Part shown: in pieces, positions 15,249 through 24,600 of the stretch
Layout: each line of letters begins with the position of its first letter
Position numbering within the stretch: position 1 is the first letter of the stretch
Source of the DNA: Savagea sp.
GTDB lineage: Bacteria > Bacillota > Bacilli > Bacillales_A > Planococcaceae
Length of the DNA: 24,803 bases
Direction: 5' to 3'
Assembly (NCBI GenBank): GCA_030152585.1
Contig: JASLJC010000051.1
Location: 1-24,803, forward strand
Notes under the pieces: generated by a model
Databases searched by the model: none
Seen by the model: the letters and a program-made list of their open reading frames with translations, nothing else
What the model was told of the DNA's origin: nothing
Program-made: the position numbers and the translations under genes

Positions 15249-15276
15249 ATTATAAGAGAGTGTTATTAATTGTCAA
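15249..15276 (-). promoter_or_regulatory. consensus sigma-A promoter of thiC
   Basis: TTGACA (15271-15276), a 16-base spacer and TATAAT (15249-15254) are both perfect hexamers. Transcription should start about 15 bases before the aptamer. The -35 region overlaps a cre-like sequence and lies right after the GreA-like stop codon. Confidence 0.85.
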
Positions 15277-15282
15277 GCGCTT

Positions 15283-15747
15283 TCAAAAACGCTCGATTCG
15301 TTCAATCACAAAAATAAGCGACGTCTCGTTCATTTCAAGATGTACTTCTTCTCCTTCTTTTTTACCTAACATCGCACGCCCGAGCGGACTTTCTGTCGAA
15401 ATGAGCCCTTCGTCAATGTTCGCTTCTAATGGAGAAACGAGTACGTATTGTTCTTGTTCTTCTTCGCCTTTTTCTACTAGTGTGACACGGACACCTATCG
15501 TTACTTCTGTCGGCGTCACTTCTTCTACAATGATCGCTCGTTTAAGCTGATGTTTTAACGACTGAATTTCATCACGTACATCTGTCGATTCATCGACGAA
15601 TGCTTGATACATCGGATCTTCCGAAAAATCGCAAAATGCACGGGCTGCTTCTACTTTTTGTTGGACTTTTTGAAGTTCTTCCGTTTCGAGTCGCTGCAGT
15701 TTCCGCTTCAACGCCTCATATCCTTTTTTGGTCATCTCGTAAGACAT
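15283..15747 (-). CDS. GreA/GreB-family transcription factor, probable divergent paralogue
   Basis: GreA factors enter the RNA polymerase secondary channel and stimulate cleavage of backtracked RNA. This 154-residue protein has the family layout: an N-terminal helical hairpin (about 5-75) and a C-terminal FKBP-like domain with ESPLGRAMLGKKEGEEV (about 118-134), close to the GreA signature. The tip reads FCDFSEDPMY; Asp40 and Glu43 match the two acidic residues needed for cleavage in E. coli GreA (Asp41, Glu44). The surrounding GDLSENAEY-type consensus is altered. Housekeeping GreA of Bacillus is more conserved here, so this is probably a second copy. AAAGGAAG precedes the ATG. It follows an unknown gene by 16 bases, suggesting a two-gene operon. 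Confidence 0.8.
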   Translation of the reverse strand: MSYEMTKKGYEALKRKLQRLETEELQKVQQKVEAARAFCDFSEDPMYQAFVDESTDVRDEIQSLKHQLKRAIIVEEVTPTEVTIGVRVTLVEKGEEEQEQYVLVSPLEANIDEGLISTESPLGRAMLGKKEGEEVHLEMNETSLIFVIERIERF

Positions 15748-15763
15748 GAAACTCTTCCTTTCT

Positions 15764-16261
15764 TTAAATAGACTGTCGATCGATTTTTACTTGGAGTCGC
15801 TCTCCTTCAAGCCACGTTAAATCCGTTAAATGATCAACGTTTACATGGTCTTTGAAATGTTGCTGGCATTTCGCTAAATTGTCCGTCAACTCCGGAAAAT
15901 TCCCGACGTAAATATTTCCTTCAATAACATCTTCTAAATTAAAGTACCCCATATGTACTTCTTCTTCTCCTGGAATTGAAACGTGAATCCACAGTAATGT
16001 ACGATTTCCCTCATATGTTCGCACTTCATTGTCAAATTGTAAGTAGTTTGCTTTCTTCTGTTCGAGACGGGTCTTTTCATACGACGCAAAAGCATTTTCG
16101 ACGAATTGTTCAAATGTTTCTTTCTTTTCCCATTCTTGAATGACGGGTTGTACTTTTTCTAACAATTGCTCCATCGTGTCTACTTCTTCCACTTGTCCTT
16201 TACCGACGAGTTGCCCATACGTATACATTGCATGAATTAATTTTTCTAATTTTTTATCCAA
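15764..16261 (-). CDS. unrecognised 165-residue acidic cytoplasmic protein
   Basis: I do not recognise this family. I propose a TTG start at 16261, because AGAGGTG lies 5 bases upstream and the product (LDKKLEKLIHAMYTYGQ...) then starts with an amphipathic helix. The frame also stays open to an ATG at 16354, but that 31-residue extension is mostly Lys from A-rich DNA and has no ribosome site. The protein has a helical, Glu/Gln/Lys-rich first half and a second half with alternating strands (TLLWIHVSIPGEEEVHMGY and similar), no signal peptide, no membrane segment and a single Cys. It sits 16 bases before a GreA-like gene on the same strand, so a shared role is possible. Confidence 0.65.
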   Translation of the reverse strand: MDKKLEKLIHAMYTYGQLVGKGQVEEVDTMEQLLEKVQPVIQEWEKKETFEQFVENAFASYEKTRLEQKKANYLQFDNEVRTYEGNRTLLWIHVSIPGEEEVHMGYFNLEDVIEGNIYVGNFPELTDNLAKCQQHFKDHVNVDHLTDLTWLEGERLQVKIDRQSI

Positions 16262-16439
16262 TCGTGCACCTCTTTTTAAAATTTTTATCTTTTTTTCCGT
16301 TTTTCTTTCCTTTTTTGTTACTTCCTTTACGATTAAGTAGTTCTTTTTTACCATTTAGTGAAAAGTTGTATGAAAATAAGTGTTTATACTCTATAATGTA
16401 TCTTTATACAGAATTTATACGTTATTTGGAGTGATGATG

Positions 16440-17798
16440 ATGAAGAAGAAATTCCCACTTTCGACGTGGTTATTATTTATCGTACCATCTTTACTCGGGA
16501 TTACATTATTTATGATTCCGATGAAGTTTTCAGACGGTTCGACAAGTATTCCCGTCGCACATTTTGCGGATTTATTAATGAATGTTATACAATCTTATAT
16601 GCCTTTAATTGGAACAATTGTCATGACGATTTCAGCGATTATCGGTATTTTCTTTTTAATACGTAGCGGAAAACCGACAAAATATAAAACGTTAAATAGC
16701 TTGTTCAACGTTACACCATTTTGGGTTGGAACACGTATACTCGCTGCTGTTTTCGCTTTCCTCGTCTTTTTCAAAATAGGACCTGAAGCGATTTGGAGCG
16801 GTGATACGGGTGGTCTATTACTTTCAAAAGAAGGACTCGTAACGATGCTATTTACTGTATTTTTATTCGCTGGCTTTTTACTACCGTTGCTTTTGAATTT
16901 CGGTTTGCTTGAATTTTTCGGAACGTTAATGGTTAAAATTATGCGTCCTTTATTCAAATTACCGGGTCGTTCTTCTGTCGACGCACTGACGTCTTGGATC
17001 GGAGATGGAACGATCGGTGTTTTACTGACGAGTCGTCAATATGAAGAAGGACATTACACACAAAAAGAAGCAGCCATTATCGGAACGACTTTCTCTGTCG
17101 TCTCTATTACATTTACGATTGTTATTTTAAAAACAGTTGGATTAGAAGATTACTTTTTACCCTTTTACGGTACAGTCGCATTAATCGGATTTATCCTCGC
17201 TTTCATTATGCCACGGATTTATCCACTCGCACAGAAAAAAGATGTCTATATTGATGGATCGAAACCGACAAAAGATGCAGAAACAATTCCAGAGGGTTAT
17301 ACTGCCTTCACACTCGGAACAGAACGTGCATTAGAAAAAGCAGAACAAAACCGTTCGATTAGTCGCTTCATCGGAGATGGAACGAAAAACGTGCTCGATA
17401 TGTGGTTCGGTGTTATTCCTGTCGTCATGGCATTCGGAACGACAGCGTTAATCATCGCAGAATATACACCTGTTTTCACAATTTTAGGAAAGCCTTTCGA
17501 ACCGTTACTGGCGTTACTTCAAATTCCACAAGCTGCAGAAGCAGGACAACTAATGGTCGTCGGATTTGCCGATATGTTTTTACCGGCTATTTTAGCAGCA
17601 GGATTCATTACAGAGCCGATTACATTATTCGTTGTCGCTGTTATTGCAGTAACTCAATTAATTTTCATGGCTGAAGTAGGAGGACTTCTCTTAGGATCAA
17701 AAATCCCTGTGAACTTTTGGGAACTTGTCGTCATTTTCGTCATCCGTACGTTAGTCGCTTTACCGATCGCTGCTGGAATTGCCCACTTACTCTTTTAA
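16440..17798 (+). CDS. YjiH-type integral membrane protein with Gate (nucleoside-recognition) domains
   Basis: The roughly 452-residue protein has about ten hydrophobic segments. It resembles the YjiH family, in which a Gate-type domain (SSVDALTSWIGDGTIGVLLTSRQYEEG) is followed by a second copy near FVVAVIAVTQLIFMAEVGG. The cytoplasmic loop has GDGT and a charged stretch (RALEKAEQNRSIS). The transported or sensed substrate is unknown for this family, so I give no function beyond probable transport. I chose the ATG at 16440 with GGAG at 16428-16431; two adjacent in-frame ATGs (16434, 16437) are alternatives. A TATAAT at 16392-16397 is the likely -10. A strong terminator follows. Confidence 0.8.
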   Translation: MKKKFPLSTWLLFIVPSLLGITLFMIPMKFSDGSTSIPVAHFADLLMNVIQSYMPLIGTIVMTISAIIGIFFLIRSGKPTKYKTLNSLFNVTPFWVGTRILAAVFAFLVFFKIGPEAIWSGDTGGLLLSKEGLVTMLFTVFLFAGFLLPLLLNFGLLEFFGTLMVKIMRPLFKLPGRSSVDALTSWIGDGTIGVLLTSRQYEEGHYTQKEAAIIGTTFSVVSITFTIVILKTVGLEDYFLPFYGTVALIGFILAFIMPRIYPLAQKKDVYIDGSKPTKDAETIPEGYTAFTLGTERALEKAEQNRSISRFIGDGTKNVLDMWFGVIPVVMAFGTTALIIAEYTPVFTILGKPFEPLLALLQIPQAAEAGQLMVVGFADMFLPAILAAGFITEPITLFVVAVIAVTQLIFMAEVGGLLLGSKIPVNFWELVVIFVIRTLVALPIAAGIAHLLF

Positions 17799-17804
17799 AT
17801 TGTC

Positions 17805-17841
17805 AAACACTTTTCATATTTTAATGAAAAGTGTTTTTTTA
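17805..17841 (+). terminator. rho-independent terminator of the YjiH-type gene
   Basis: AAACACTTTTCAT (17805-17817) and its perfect complement (17824-17836) form a 13 bp stem with a 6-base loop and a long T-run. It starts 6 bases after the stop codon. The rest of the gap to 18031 is AT-rich with no gene seen. Confidence 0.93.
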
Positions 17842-18031
17842 CTTTTTTTCTTCTTTCCTTTTATTTTTTTATTAAAAATAAATCGACTTCTATTATAATT
17901 TATTCATCTTTTTAAAATTTTATCCTTTTTTACACTATCATTTTACTTAAAAACCCATCGCTCTAATACTTTCATCACAATTACATGTTATATTAGTAGT
18001 ATCCATTACACATGAGAAAGGACGGATAAAG

Positions 18032-19729
18032 ATGAATAGTCACATTCAACGTAAATTTTTCTATGCGTTCGGAACATTAATTGCGCTCATACTCATCGTC
18101 GGTGGTTTAAACTACTTTACGATGAAAAATACGACTGCAGAATATTCTGAACTACTCGAACATGAAGTGAACCAAATTAACTTACTCGATGAAATTCTCG
18201 TCATTCAAGGACAAATTGCAACTGATATTCGAGGTTTCATCATTTTCAAAAATGAAAGCTTCATCGATCTCGTACATGAAAAAGAAGCGTTACGGGAAGA
18301 AACACTGACGCAATTAAAAGCACTCACAGAAGAAATGGAAATTGACGGTGCAGTCGAACAACTTGAAACATTACAAGCCCAAGTCGATGAATATGAACAA
18401 TTAACTTTGACGATGTTAGAAACAGCTCGTACTGGTGGTGTAGAAGATATTCAACGTGTCGGTCAAAATATGAACAAACGCTACGAAGCGATCATGGACC
18501 AAACAGAAGCGATTAAAACGGAATCGGTTCAAATTTTGAATGAAACAGATCAACAGTTAACGAAGTCGACACAGACCGCTATCTTTTGGAATGCCATCTT
18601 AATTATCGGTTCAGCAATTGTCGGTTTAACGATTGCATATGTTGTCGGCCGTAATATTGCAAATCCTATTCGTACGTTAACAAACCATATGCATGAAATG
18701 GCAAACGGAAACTTACGTTTATCACCACTTCCGATCAAAGGAAACGATGAAATTGCTCAAATGAGTACATCGTTCAACGAAATGTTAACGAGTTGGAAAA
18801 ATTTATTGTATCGTATGCGTGATTCATCCAATGAACTCGCTGCACAATCAGAACAATTATCTGCGAGCTCGGAGGAAAGTTTAGCGTCGAGCGAAATTGT
18901 TGCAAGTTCAGCTGAACAAAATATGGAAAATAGTGAACGTCAAGCAGGGTATATCGAACAAACCGCACAAGCGGTAAACGAAGTCTCACATGGAATCGAA
19001 GACATTTCCCGTAGTAACGAAGAAATGTTAACATCAGCAGCTGATATGAGTGACTCCGTACAAAACGGTATGAACGTCATTCGTGACGTCTCAACACATA
19101 TGACAGAAATTGACGCAACGATTCAACAGTCTACAAATATGATGGAAAATATGGCGAAAAAATCAGCCGAAATTCAAGAAGTATCATCCCTCATTACGAA
19201 TATTTCAGAACAGACGAACTTACTCGCTTTAAACGCAGCGATTGAAGCAGCACGTGCGGGAGAACACGGCGCAGGATTTGCCGTCGTTGCCAACGAAGTC
19301 CGTCATTTAGCAGAAGAATCGCACCAATCTGCTGCTAAAATTGAAGAAATGATCGCAGACGTGTCAAATGCTTCTCAACAAGCAGTCGAATCGATTTTAG
19401 CCGGACAAGCGAAAGTGTCCGACGGTTTAACACGTACACAAGACTCGCTCGTCGTCTTTAACGAAATTGAATCGTCTGTCCGAACAGTCAATGATGTCAT
19501 TTCGACGATTTCAGCAGCAATTGAAGAAATTCAGGCGATGACAGAAAGCGTAACGACGAACTCGAACAACTTACGCGACTTAGCAGAACAATCAGCAAAC
19601 GGTGCACAAGAAACAGGTGCTGCAACAGAAGAACAACTCGCTGCAATGCAAGAAATTACGTCGAGTACAGAAGCGCTCGCAAAACTGGCAGAAGATTTAC
19701 AAGATGAAATTCAACGTTTCCAATTATAA
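18032..19729 (+). CDS. methyl-accepting chemotaxis protein
   Basis: This 565-residue receptor has a transmembrane segment at about 11-29 and an extracellular four-helix-bundle sensor (about 30-183), with a single small domain rather than a Cache domain. A second transmembrane segment follows at about 184-205, then HAMP (206-258) and a long signalling coiled coil. The hairpin tip that contacts CheA and CheW lies at about 382-430, with ISEQTNLLALNAAIEAARAGE and GFAVVANEVRHLAEES. Methylation-type Glu/Gln pairs occur on both sides. It lacks a C-terminal CheR-tethering pentapeptide. The ligand cannot be told from the sequence. The ribosome site GAAAGGACGG is moderate. No sigma-D promoter was evident. 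Confidence 0.95.
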   Translation: MNSHIQRKFFYAFGTLIALILIVGGLNYFTMKNTTAEYSELLEHEVNQINLLDEILVIQGQIATDIRGFIIFKNESFIDLVHEKEALREETLTQLKALTEEMEIDGAVEQLETLQAQVDEYEQLTLTMLETARTGGVEDIQRVGQNMNKRYEAIMDQTEAIKTESVQILNETDQQLTKSTQTAIFWNAILIIGSAIVGLTIAYVVGRNIANPIRTLTNHMHEMANGNLRLSPLPIKGNDEIAQMSTSFNEMLTSWKNLLYRMRDSSNELAAQSEQLSASSEESLASSEIVASSAEQNMENSERQAGYIEQTAQAVNEVSHGIEDISRSNEEMLTSAADMSDSVQNGMNVIRDVSTHMTEIDATIQQSTNMMENMAKKSAEIQEVSSLITNISEQTNLLALNAAIEAARAGEHGAGFAVVANEVRHLAEESHQSAAKIEEMIADVSNASQQAVESILAGQAKVSDGLTRTQDSLVVFNEIESSVRTVNDVISTISAAIEEIQAMTESVTTNSNNLRDLAEQSANGAQETGAATEEQLAAMQEITSSTEALAKLAEDLQDEIQRFQL

Positions 19730-19741
19730 CGGAAAAGAACG

Positions 19742-19780
19742 AAAACCGAGTCCCCTCGTAAAGGTGGCTCGGTTTTTCTT
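19742..19780. terminator. bidirectional terminator between the chemotaxis and tartrate dehydrogenase-like genes
   Basis: AAAACCGAG (19742-19750) pairs with CTCGGTTTT (19768-19776), with a partly paired inner CCCC/GGTGG part. T-runs flank both sides, so it can serve both convergent genes. Confidence 0.88.
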
Positions 19781-19808
19781 TATAGTGTAACAACTCGCAG
19801 TTCATATA

Positions 19809-20882
19809 CTACTTCTGATATCTTTTTTTCAAAAAATGAACGACACGATCTCCTACTTCTTCTGTCGTTTTCGTTCCTCCCATATCTCCTGTGACGTACT
19901 CGCCTTCGACGAGGACATCTTCAATCGCCTGAATAATCCGTTTACCGTGATCGGTTCTTCCAAAATGATCACACATTTGACTTGCCGACCAAATGGCTGC
20001 GAGTGGATTTGCTTTATTTTGACCCATAATGTCAGGCGCTGAGCCGTGGACGGGTTCAAACATCGAAGGATAACGTCGTTCTGGATCTAAGTTGGCACCT
20101 GCTGCAAGTCCCATCCCTCCCGCTAATGCTGCTCCGATATCTGTTAAAATATCGCCAAATAAATTAGACGTGACGACGACTTCGAATCGTCCAGGATCAT
20201 TTAACATATGCATCGCTGCCGCGTCGACTAAATAAGAAGCCGTCGGAATATGTGGATATTGCTGACTTACTTCTTCAAAAATTTCATCCCAAAAAACCAT
20301 TGAATAATTTAATGCATTGGCTTTACTAATACTCGTCACCGTTTTTCCTAGTCGGTCCGCTAGCTCGAATGCATATCGAATGACACGCTCTGTTCCGTGG
20401 CGTGAAAACACACCCGTTTGTAATACAACTTCATTCGGCTTTCCTTTATATAACCAGTCACCGGCACCTGAATATTCACCTTCTGTATTTTCACGAACGA
20501 AAATCATATCAATATTTTCTGTCGTACCATGTTGAATGACTGTCGGTGCTCCTTTTATTAATTTCACAGGACGTAAGTTGACGTATTGATCAAATGCTTT
20601 CCGAATAATTAAAAGTAAATCCCACAGTGAAATATGATCAGGTACGTCTGGACGTCCGACCGCTCCTAAATAAATCGCATCGAATGACCGAAGTTGTTCG
20701 ATCCCGTCATCTGCCATCATTTTGCCATTTTCAACATAGTAATCACATCCCCATGGAAAATATGTATACTCGAGTTGAAACGTTGAATCCAGCATTTGGA
20801 GTGTATTCAACACTTTAACCCCTTCGCGTATCACTTCTGGACCGATGCCATCCCCTTCAATTACTGCTATTTGTTTCACCAT
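19809..20882 (-). CDS. tartrate dehydrogenase-like beta-decarboxylating dehydrogenase (YcsA/TtuC type)
   Basis: The 357-residue protein belongs to the isocitrate/isopropylmalate dehydrogenase superfamily. It opens with VIEGDGIGPEV and has the metal-binding run LFGDILTDIGAAL and EPVHGSAPDI. Its substrate loop reads VPDHISLWDLLLIIRKAFDQYVNLRPVKL. This matches tartrate/D-malate dehydrogenases, which use DHxSLW, rather than the LeuB loop, and FVRENTEGEYSG is also tartrate-dehydrogenase-like. Bacillus subtilis YcsA is the likely counterpart; the substrate (tartrate, D-malate or both) is uncertain. AAGGGG precedes the ATG and a TATAAT (20910-20915) is the likely -10 with a weak -35. No transporter or regulator for tartrate is next to it. 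Confidence 0.85.
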   Translation of the reverse strand: MVKQIAVIEGDGIGPEVIREGVKVLNTLQMLDSTFQLEYTYFPWGCDYYVENGKMMADDGIEQLRSFDAIYLGAVGRPDVPDHISLWDLLLIIRKAFDQYVNLRPVKLIKGAPTVIQHGTTENIDMIFVRENTEGEYSGAGDWLYKGKPNEVVLQTGVFSRHGTERVIRYAFELADRLGKTVTSISKANALNYSMVFWDEIFEEVSQQYPHIPTASYLVDAAAMHMLNDPGRFEVVVTSNLFGDILTDIGAALAGGMGLAAGANLDPERRYPSMFEPVHGSAPDIMGQNKANPLAAIWSASQMCDHFGRTDHGKRIIQAIEDVLVEGEYVTGDMGGTKTTEEVGDRVVHFLKKRYQK

Positions 20883-20948
20883 TTTTCATTCCCCTTTCTT
20901 TACTCTTCTATTATACAATAATTTCTCGACGAACTTCTCTTTCATACG

Positions 20949-20994
20949 AAAAAACATCCCCTCCTTCTAACATAATAAAAGGAGAAGATGTTTT
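20949..20994 (-). terminator. rho-independent terminator of the lipoprotein gene
   Basis: On the minus strand AAAACATC...CTCCTT pairs with AAGGAG...GATGTTTT (arms at 20951-20966 and 20979-20994, with a short internal loop). T follows on the left. It begins 6 bases after the lipoprotein stop codon. Confidence 0.88.
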
Positions 20995-20999
20995 ATAGT

Positions 21000-21557
21000 T
21001 TATTTCGTTTCTGCTTCGTTCCAATCTTGAGGTATCGTTAACGTATGGAACACTTCGTTCGTCGAAACGTCTTGAACATCTAATTGAACCGATAATGCTT
21101 CTTCTGTTTTACCCGCATAAGCTTGTTCTAATAAAGCAGCATAACCGATGCCGAGCAAACTAAAGCTTTCTAAACTATTTTCATATGCTTCGCGATCAAC
21201 GATAATCGTATAATGATCAAATGCTGAATTGACTTTGATTTCTTGAATAGATGGAAAATCTTCCCCATCGCTCATTTCTTGTAACATCTCTTTTATATTG
21301 TGACGCATTTCTTTTAACGACTGCTCATATTTCGCACGTGGAACAGTAAATGATACGGATCCGTCATCATTATAACGAACACCTTTCATCTCTTCTTTTT
21401 CTCGAAAATCACCTTGTTCTACTAATTGTTTCGGAATCGTAATATCAACGGTCGTCATTTTTTTATCTACAAGACCTTTATCATCTTCTTTGGAACACCC
21501 ACTCAATCCAACGACTAAACATAAACTGACGATGAACGCTATCATCCACTTTTTCAT
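21000..21557 (-). CDS. small lipoprotein of unknown function
   Basis: This 185-residue protein begins MKKWMIAFIVSLCLVVGLSG followed by Cys21, a clear lipoprotein signal with lipobox LSGC. The mature part should be anchored outside the membrane. It is predicted to be soluble, with strands (TVDITIPKQLVEQ, GVRYNDDGSVSFTVPRA) and helical regions. I do not recognise a named domain. I chose the ATG at 21557 because GAGGAG lies 8 bases upstream; the frame stays open to an ATG at 21602, but that would place 15 residues before the signal. A TGGTAAAAT extended -10 lies upstream. It sits after the adhesin gene but is separated from it by a strong terminator. Confidence 0.82.
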   Translation of the reverse strand: MKKWMIAFIVSLCLVVGLSGCSKEDDKGLVDKKMTTVDITIPKQLVEQGDFREKEEMKGVRYNDDGSVSFTVPRAKYEQSLKEMRHNIKEMLQEMSDGEDFPSIQEIKVNSAFDHYTIIVDREAYENSLESFSLLGIGYAALLEQAYAGKTEEALSVQLDVQDVSTNEVFHTLTIPQDWNEAETK

Positions 21558-21641
21558 TGTTTTGGCTCCTCTACTCGTTTCATTCATTTTACCATAGTCC
21601 AATTTAAAACGTGCCGTTTTATATACCCGTTAGTATAGAAC

Positions 21642-21680
21642 AAAAAAACGACCCACTCTCTAAAGAAAGTGGATCGTTTT
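21642..21680 (-). terminator. rho-independent terminator of the adhesin gene
   Basis: Arms 21665-21680 and 21645-21660 form a 16-position stem with a TAAA loop and a few mismatches, then a run of T on the minus strand. It starts 2 bases after the adhesin stop codon. Confidence 0.92.
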
Positions 21681-21682
21681 GA

Positions 21683-24600
21683 TTATGCGGTACGACGTGT
21701 TAAATATGCACCTGCTGCAATAAACATCATAGCAAATACGATAAGCATATAATCGATCGATTGACCTGTTTGTGGAAGCATTGGTTTTTGATTCGTTTCT
21801 TTTTCTCCTAATACTTCACCGTCGTTTTTCGTTGTTTCCGCTTTGTCGTTATTTTCTGTAACGCCTGCTACTAATTCTTCTTCTGGTGTTACTGGTTTTT
21901 CTTCAACTGATGGAAGTTCTGTTCCATCTTCTGGTGTTACTGGTTTTTCTTCAATTGACGGAAGTTCTGTTCCATCTTCTGGTGTTACTGGTTTTTCTTC
22001 AATTGATGGAAGTTCTGTTCCATCTTCTGGTTCTACTGGTGTTGGGTCTGTTGATGTATTACCACCGCCACCGCCACCTGTTGTTGGTTTTTCTGGTTCT
22101 GTTGGCTCAACTGGTTTCGTTGGCTCTGTCGGTGTTGTTGGTTTCTCTTCGATTGAAGGTTTTTCTTCACCGTTTTCTGGTTCTACTGGCGTTGGGTCTG
22201 TTGGTGTATTACCACCGCCACCACCTGTTGTTGGTTTTTCTGGTTCTGTTGGCTCAACTGGTTTCGTTGGCTCTGTCGGTGTTGTTGGTTTCTCTTCGAT
22301 TGAAGGTTTTTCTTCACCGTCTTCTGGTTCTACTGGCTCTGTTGGTTCTGTTGGCTCAACTGGTTCCGTTGGTTCTGTTGGTGTTGTTGGTTTTTCTACT
22401 AAATCAATCGTTGTTTCACAATTGTCTTCTGAACCTTTAACAACTTGAATGTGGTCTCCATTGATAATCACTTCATACCAGTTACCTGGTGTAAGTGGTT
22501 CTTCTGTAACAAATTGACCGTTTGCATCTGTTGTACCTTCTGATACGACGTTGCCGTTTTCATCAACGATTTGAACCGTTGCATCTTCGACAATTTCACC
22601 GTCTTTTTTCACGTTTACTGTGAAGTCTTCACATACGTTTTTAGCTGGTACTTCTGTTAAGTCAACTGTAATTTCACAGTTCTCTTCTGAACCTTTTACT
22701 TCTACTGTTTCTTTTTCGTAACCGTCTTTTTCAACTGTTACTGTGTAGTCTTTTCCTGGCTGAAGCGGTTGTTTAGTAACAAATGTTCCTTCTTCCACTG
22801 TACCTTCTTCTACTACATTTCCTGCTTCATCTGTGATCGTCACTGTTGAACCGTTTTCTGTGTTCACCGTGAAGTTTTCACATACGTCTTTAACTGGTAC
22901 TTCTGTTAAGTCAACTGTAATTTCACAGTTCTCTTCTGAACCTTTTACTTCTACTGTTTCTTTTTCGTAACCGTCTTTTTCAACTGTTACTGTGTAGTCT
23001 TTTCCTGGCTCAAGCGGTTGTTTAGTAACAAATGTTCCTTCTTCCACTGTACCTTCTTCTACTACATTTCCTGCTTCATCTGTGATCGTCACCTTTGAAC
23101 CGTTTTCTGTGTTCACCGTGAAGTTTTCACATACGTTTTTCTCTGGTGTTAAGTTGATTTCAACTTTACAGTTTTCATCTACTTGAACTGGCTTTGTTAC
23201 TGTTTCATAACCGTCTTTTTCAACTATTACTGTGTAGTCTTTTCCTGGCTCAAGTGGTGTCGCTTTAATATACTGTCCATCTGGCATATTGTTACCTGCT
23301 GCTGCTTTTCCACCTGTCGTTCCTGATGCTACGATTTTGTCACCTTGTTTAATCGTTACTTTTGCATCGTTTACTAATTTTTCTCCATCTTTTACAGTGA
23401 CTATGAAGTTTTCACATACGTTTTTAGCTGGTACTTTTGTTAATTCTACCGTTACTTCACAGTTGTCTTCTGAACCTGTTACATCTTTTGTTGCTGTTTC
23501 GTAACCTTCTTTTTCAACTGCTACTGTGTAGTCTTTTCCTGGCTCAAGTGGGTTTTTAGTAACGAATGTACCGTCTGTCACTGTACCTTCTGAAATGACT
23601 TCTTTTGTTTCTTTATCTGTGATCGTCACCTTTGAACCGTTTTCTGTATTCACCGTGAAGTTTTCACATACGTTTTCCGGTACTGTTGGTTCTTTCGGCT
23701 CGGAAGGTTCTGTTGTTTGTTCTTTTTTGTTCACTACTTCTTTTGTAAAGCTTTTTTCTTGGTCAAACTTAAGCATAACGTCCATTGCTTCTTCATTTAA
23801 CACATAGCCTACTGGTGCTTTTGTTTCTACTAATGTGTAGTGACCACCAGTAATGTCAGCGATTGTCGCTTGTACATTTTCATCTGTTGTAAATGTTTGG
23901 ACGACATTGCCTTCATTATCTTTCAAATCGAACGTTGCACCTTGTAAAGGTGTTCCTGCTTCATCTATTTTAACAACTGTAAATGAACCGCGATACTTCG
24001 CAAGTTCACCTTGTGACCAAGCGCCACCGAATTTTTCAACGAATGTTGAAGTACTTTGTGACTGTCCACCATGCGGTGTAATTGTTGCGGAGTTGCTCCA
24101 ACCTGCGACATTTTCATCTGTAATTTTTGTGCTGTAGTAAATCGTTGCATTGTACTTTTGAACGGGATAGTCTAAACGATACGTACGTAACTGCATTGAA
24201 ATTGAATTCTCCGTAACTGAATGACTATCAACGTGTTGACTATTTTTATAATCAACTGTCTGACCGTTAATTCCTACTGAAACAGTTTCAGGAAGAATGT
24301 GATGGCCATGACCTGGAGTATCTGTAAAGTTGATCATGTCGTATGTTAAATCACCGTTCAATTCAACTGTCCAATTAATGATTGAAGGATCTTCCATCGA
24401 ACGTGTTCCCCATTTACCTAAGTCACGTCCTGTCGTCCCGCCAGTGTTTCCAGTCGAACCGTCTCCTGCATCGACTTCTACTTGACCAACTGCAACTCCA
24501 TTGATGTAAATTGTTTCATTATGTTTCCCAGAGTTTTCTTGGAACTTTAATTGTGCTCCGAATTCAAAGCCACCTGAAAGGTTGTCTTGACCATTGACTC

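Noticed and set aside
16262..16354. ATG start at 16354 for the unknown protein
   Set aside because: The 31 extra residues are mostly Lys from A-rich DNA and no ribosome site precedes them; the TTG at 16261 follows AGAGGTG.
21843..22448. Two long plus-strand reading frames (about 200 codons) opposite the adhesin stalk
   Set aside because: They are antisense shadows of Pro/Thr/Glu repeats; the translations are low-complexity Gly/Ser/Val or Leu-rich runs, without a convincing ribosome site.
21884..23148. CRISPR array
   Set aside because: The regular repeats are in-frame protein-coding repeats of the adhesin, without short palindromic repeats separated by unique spacers.
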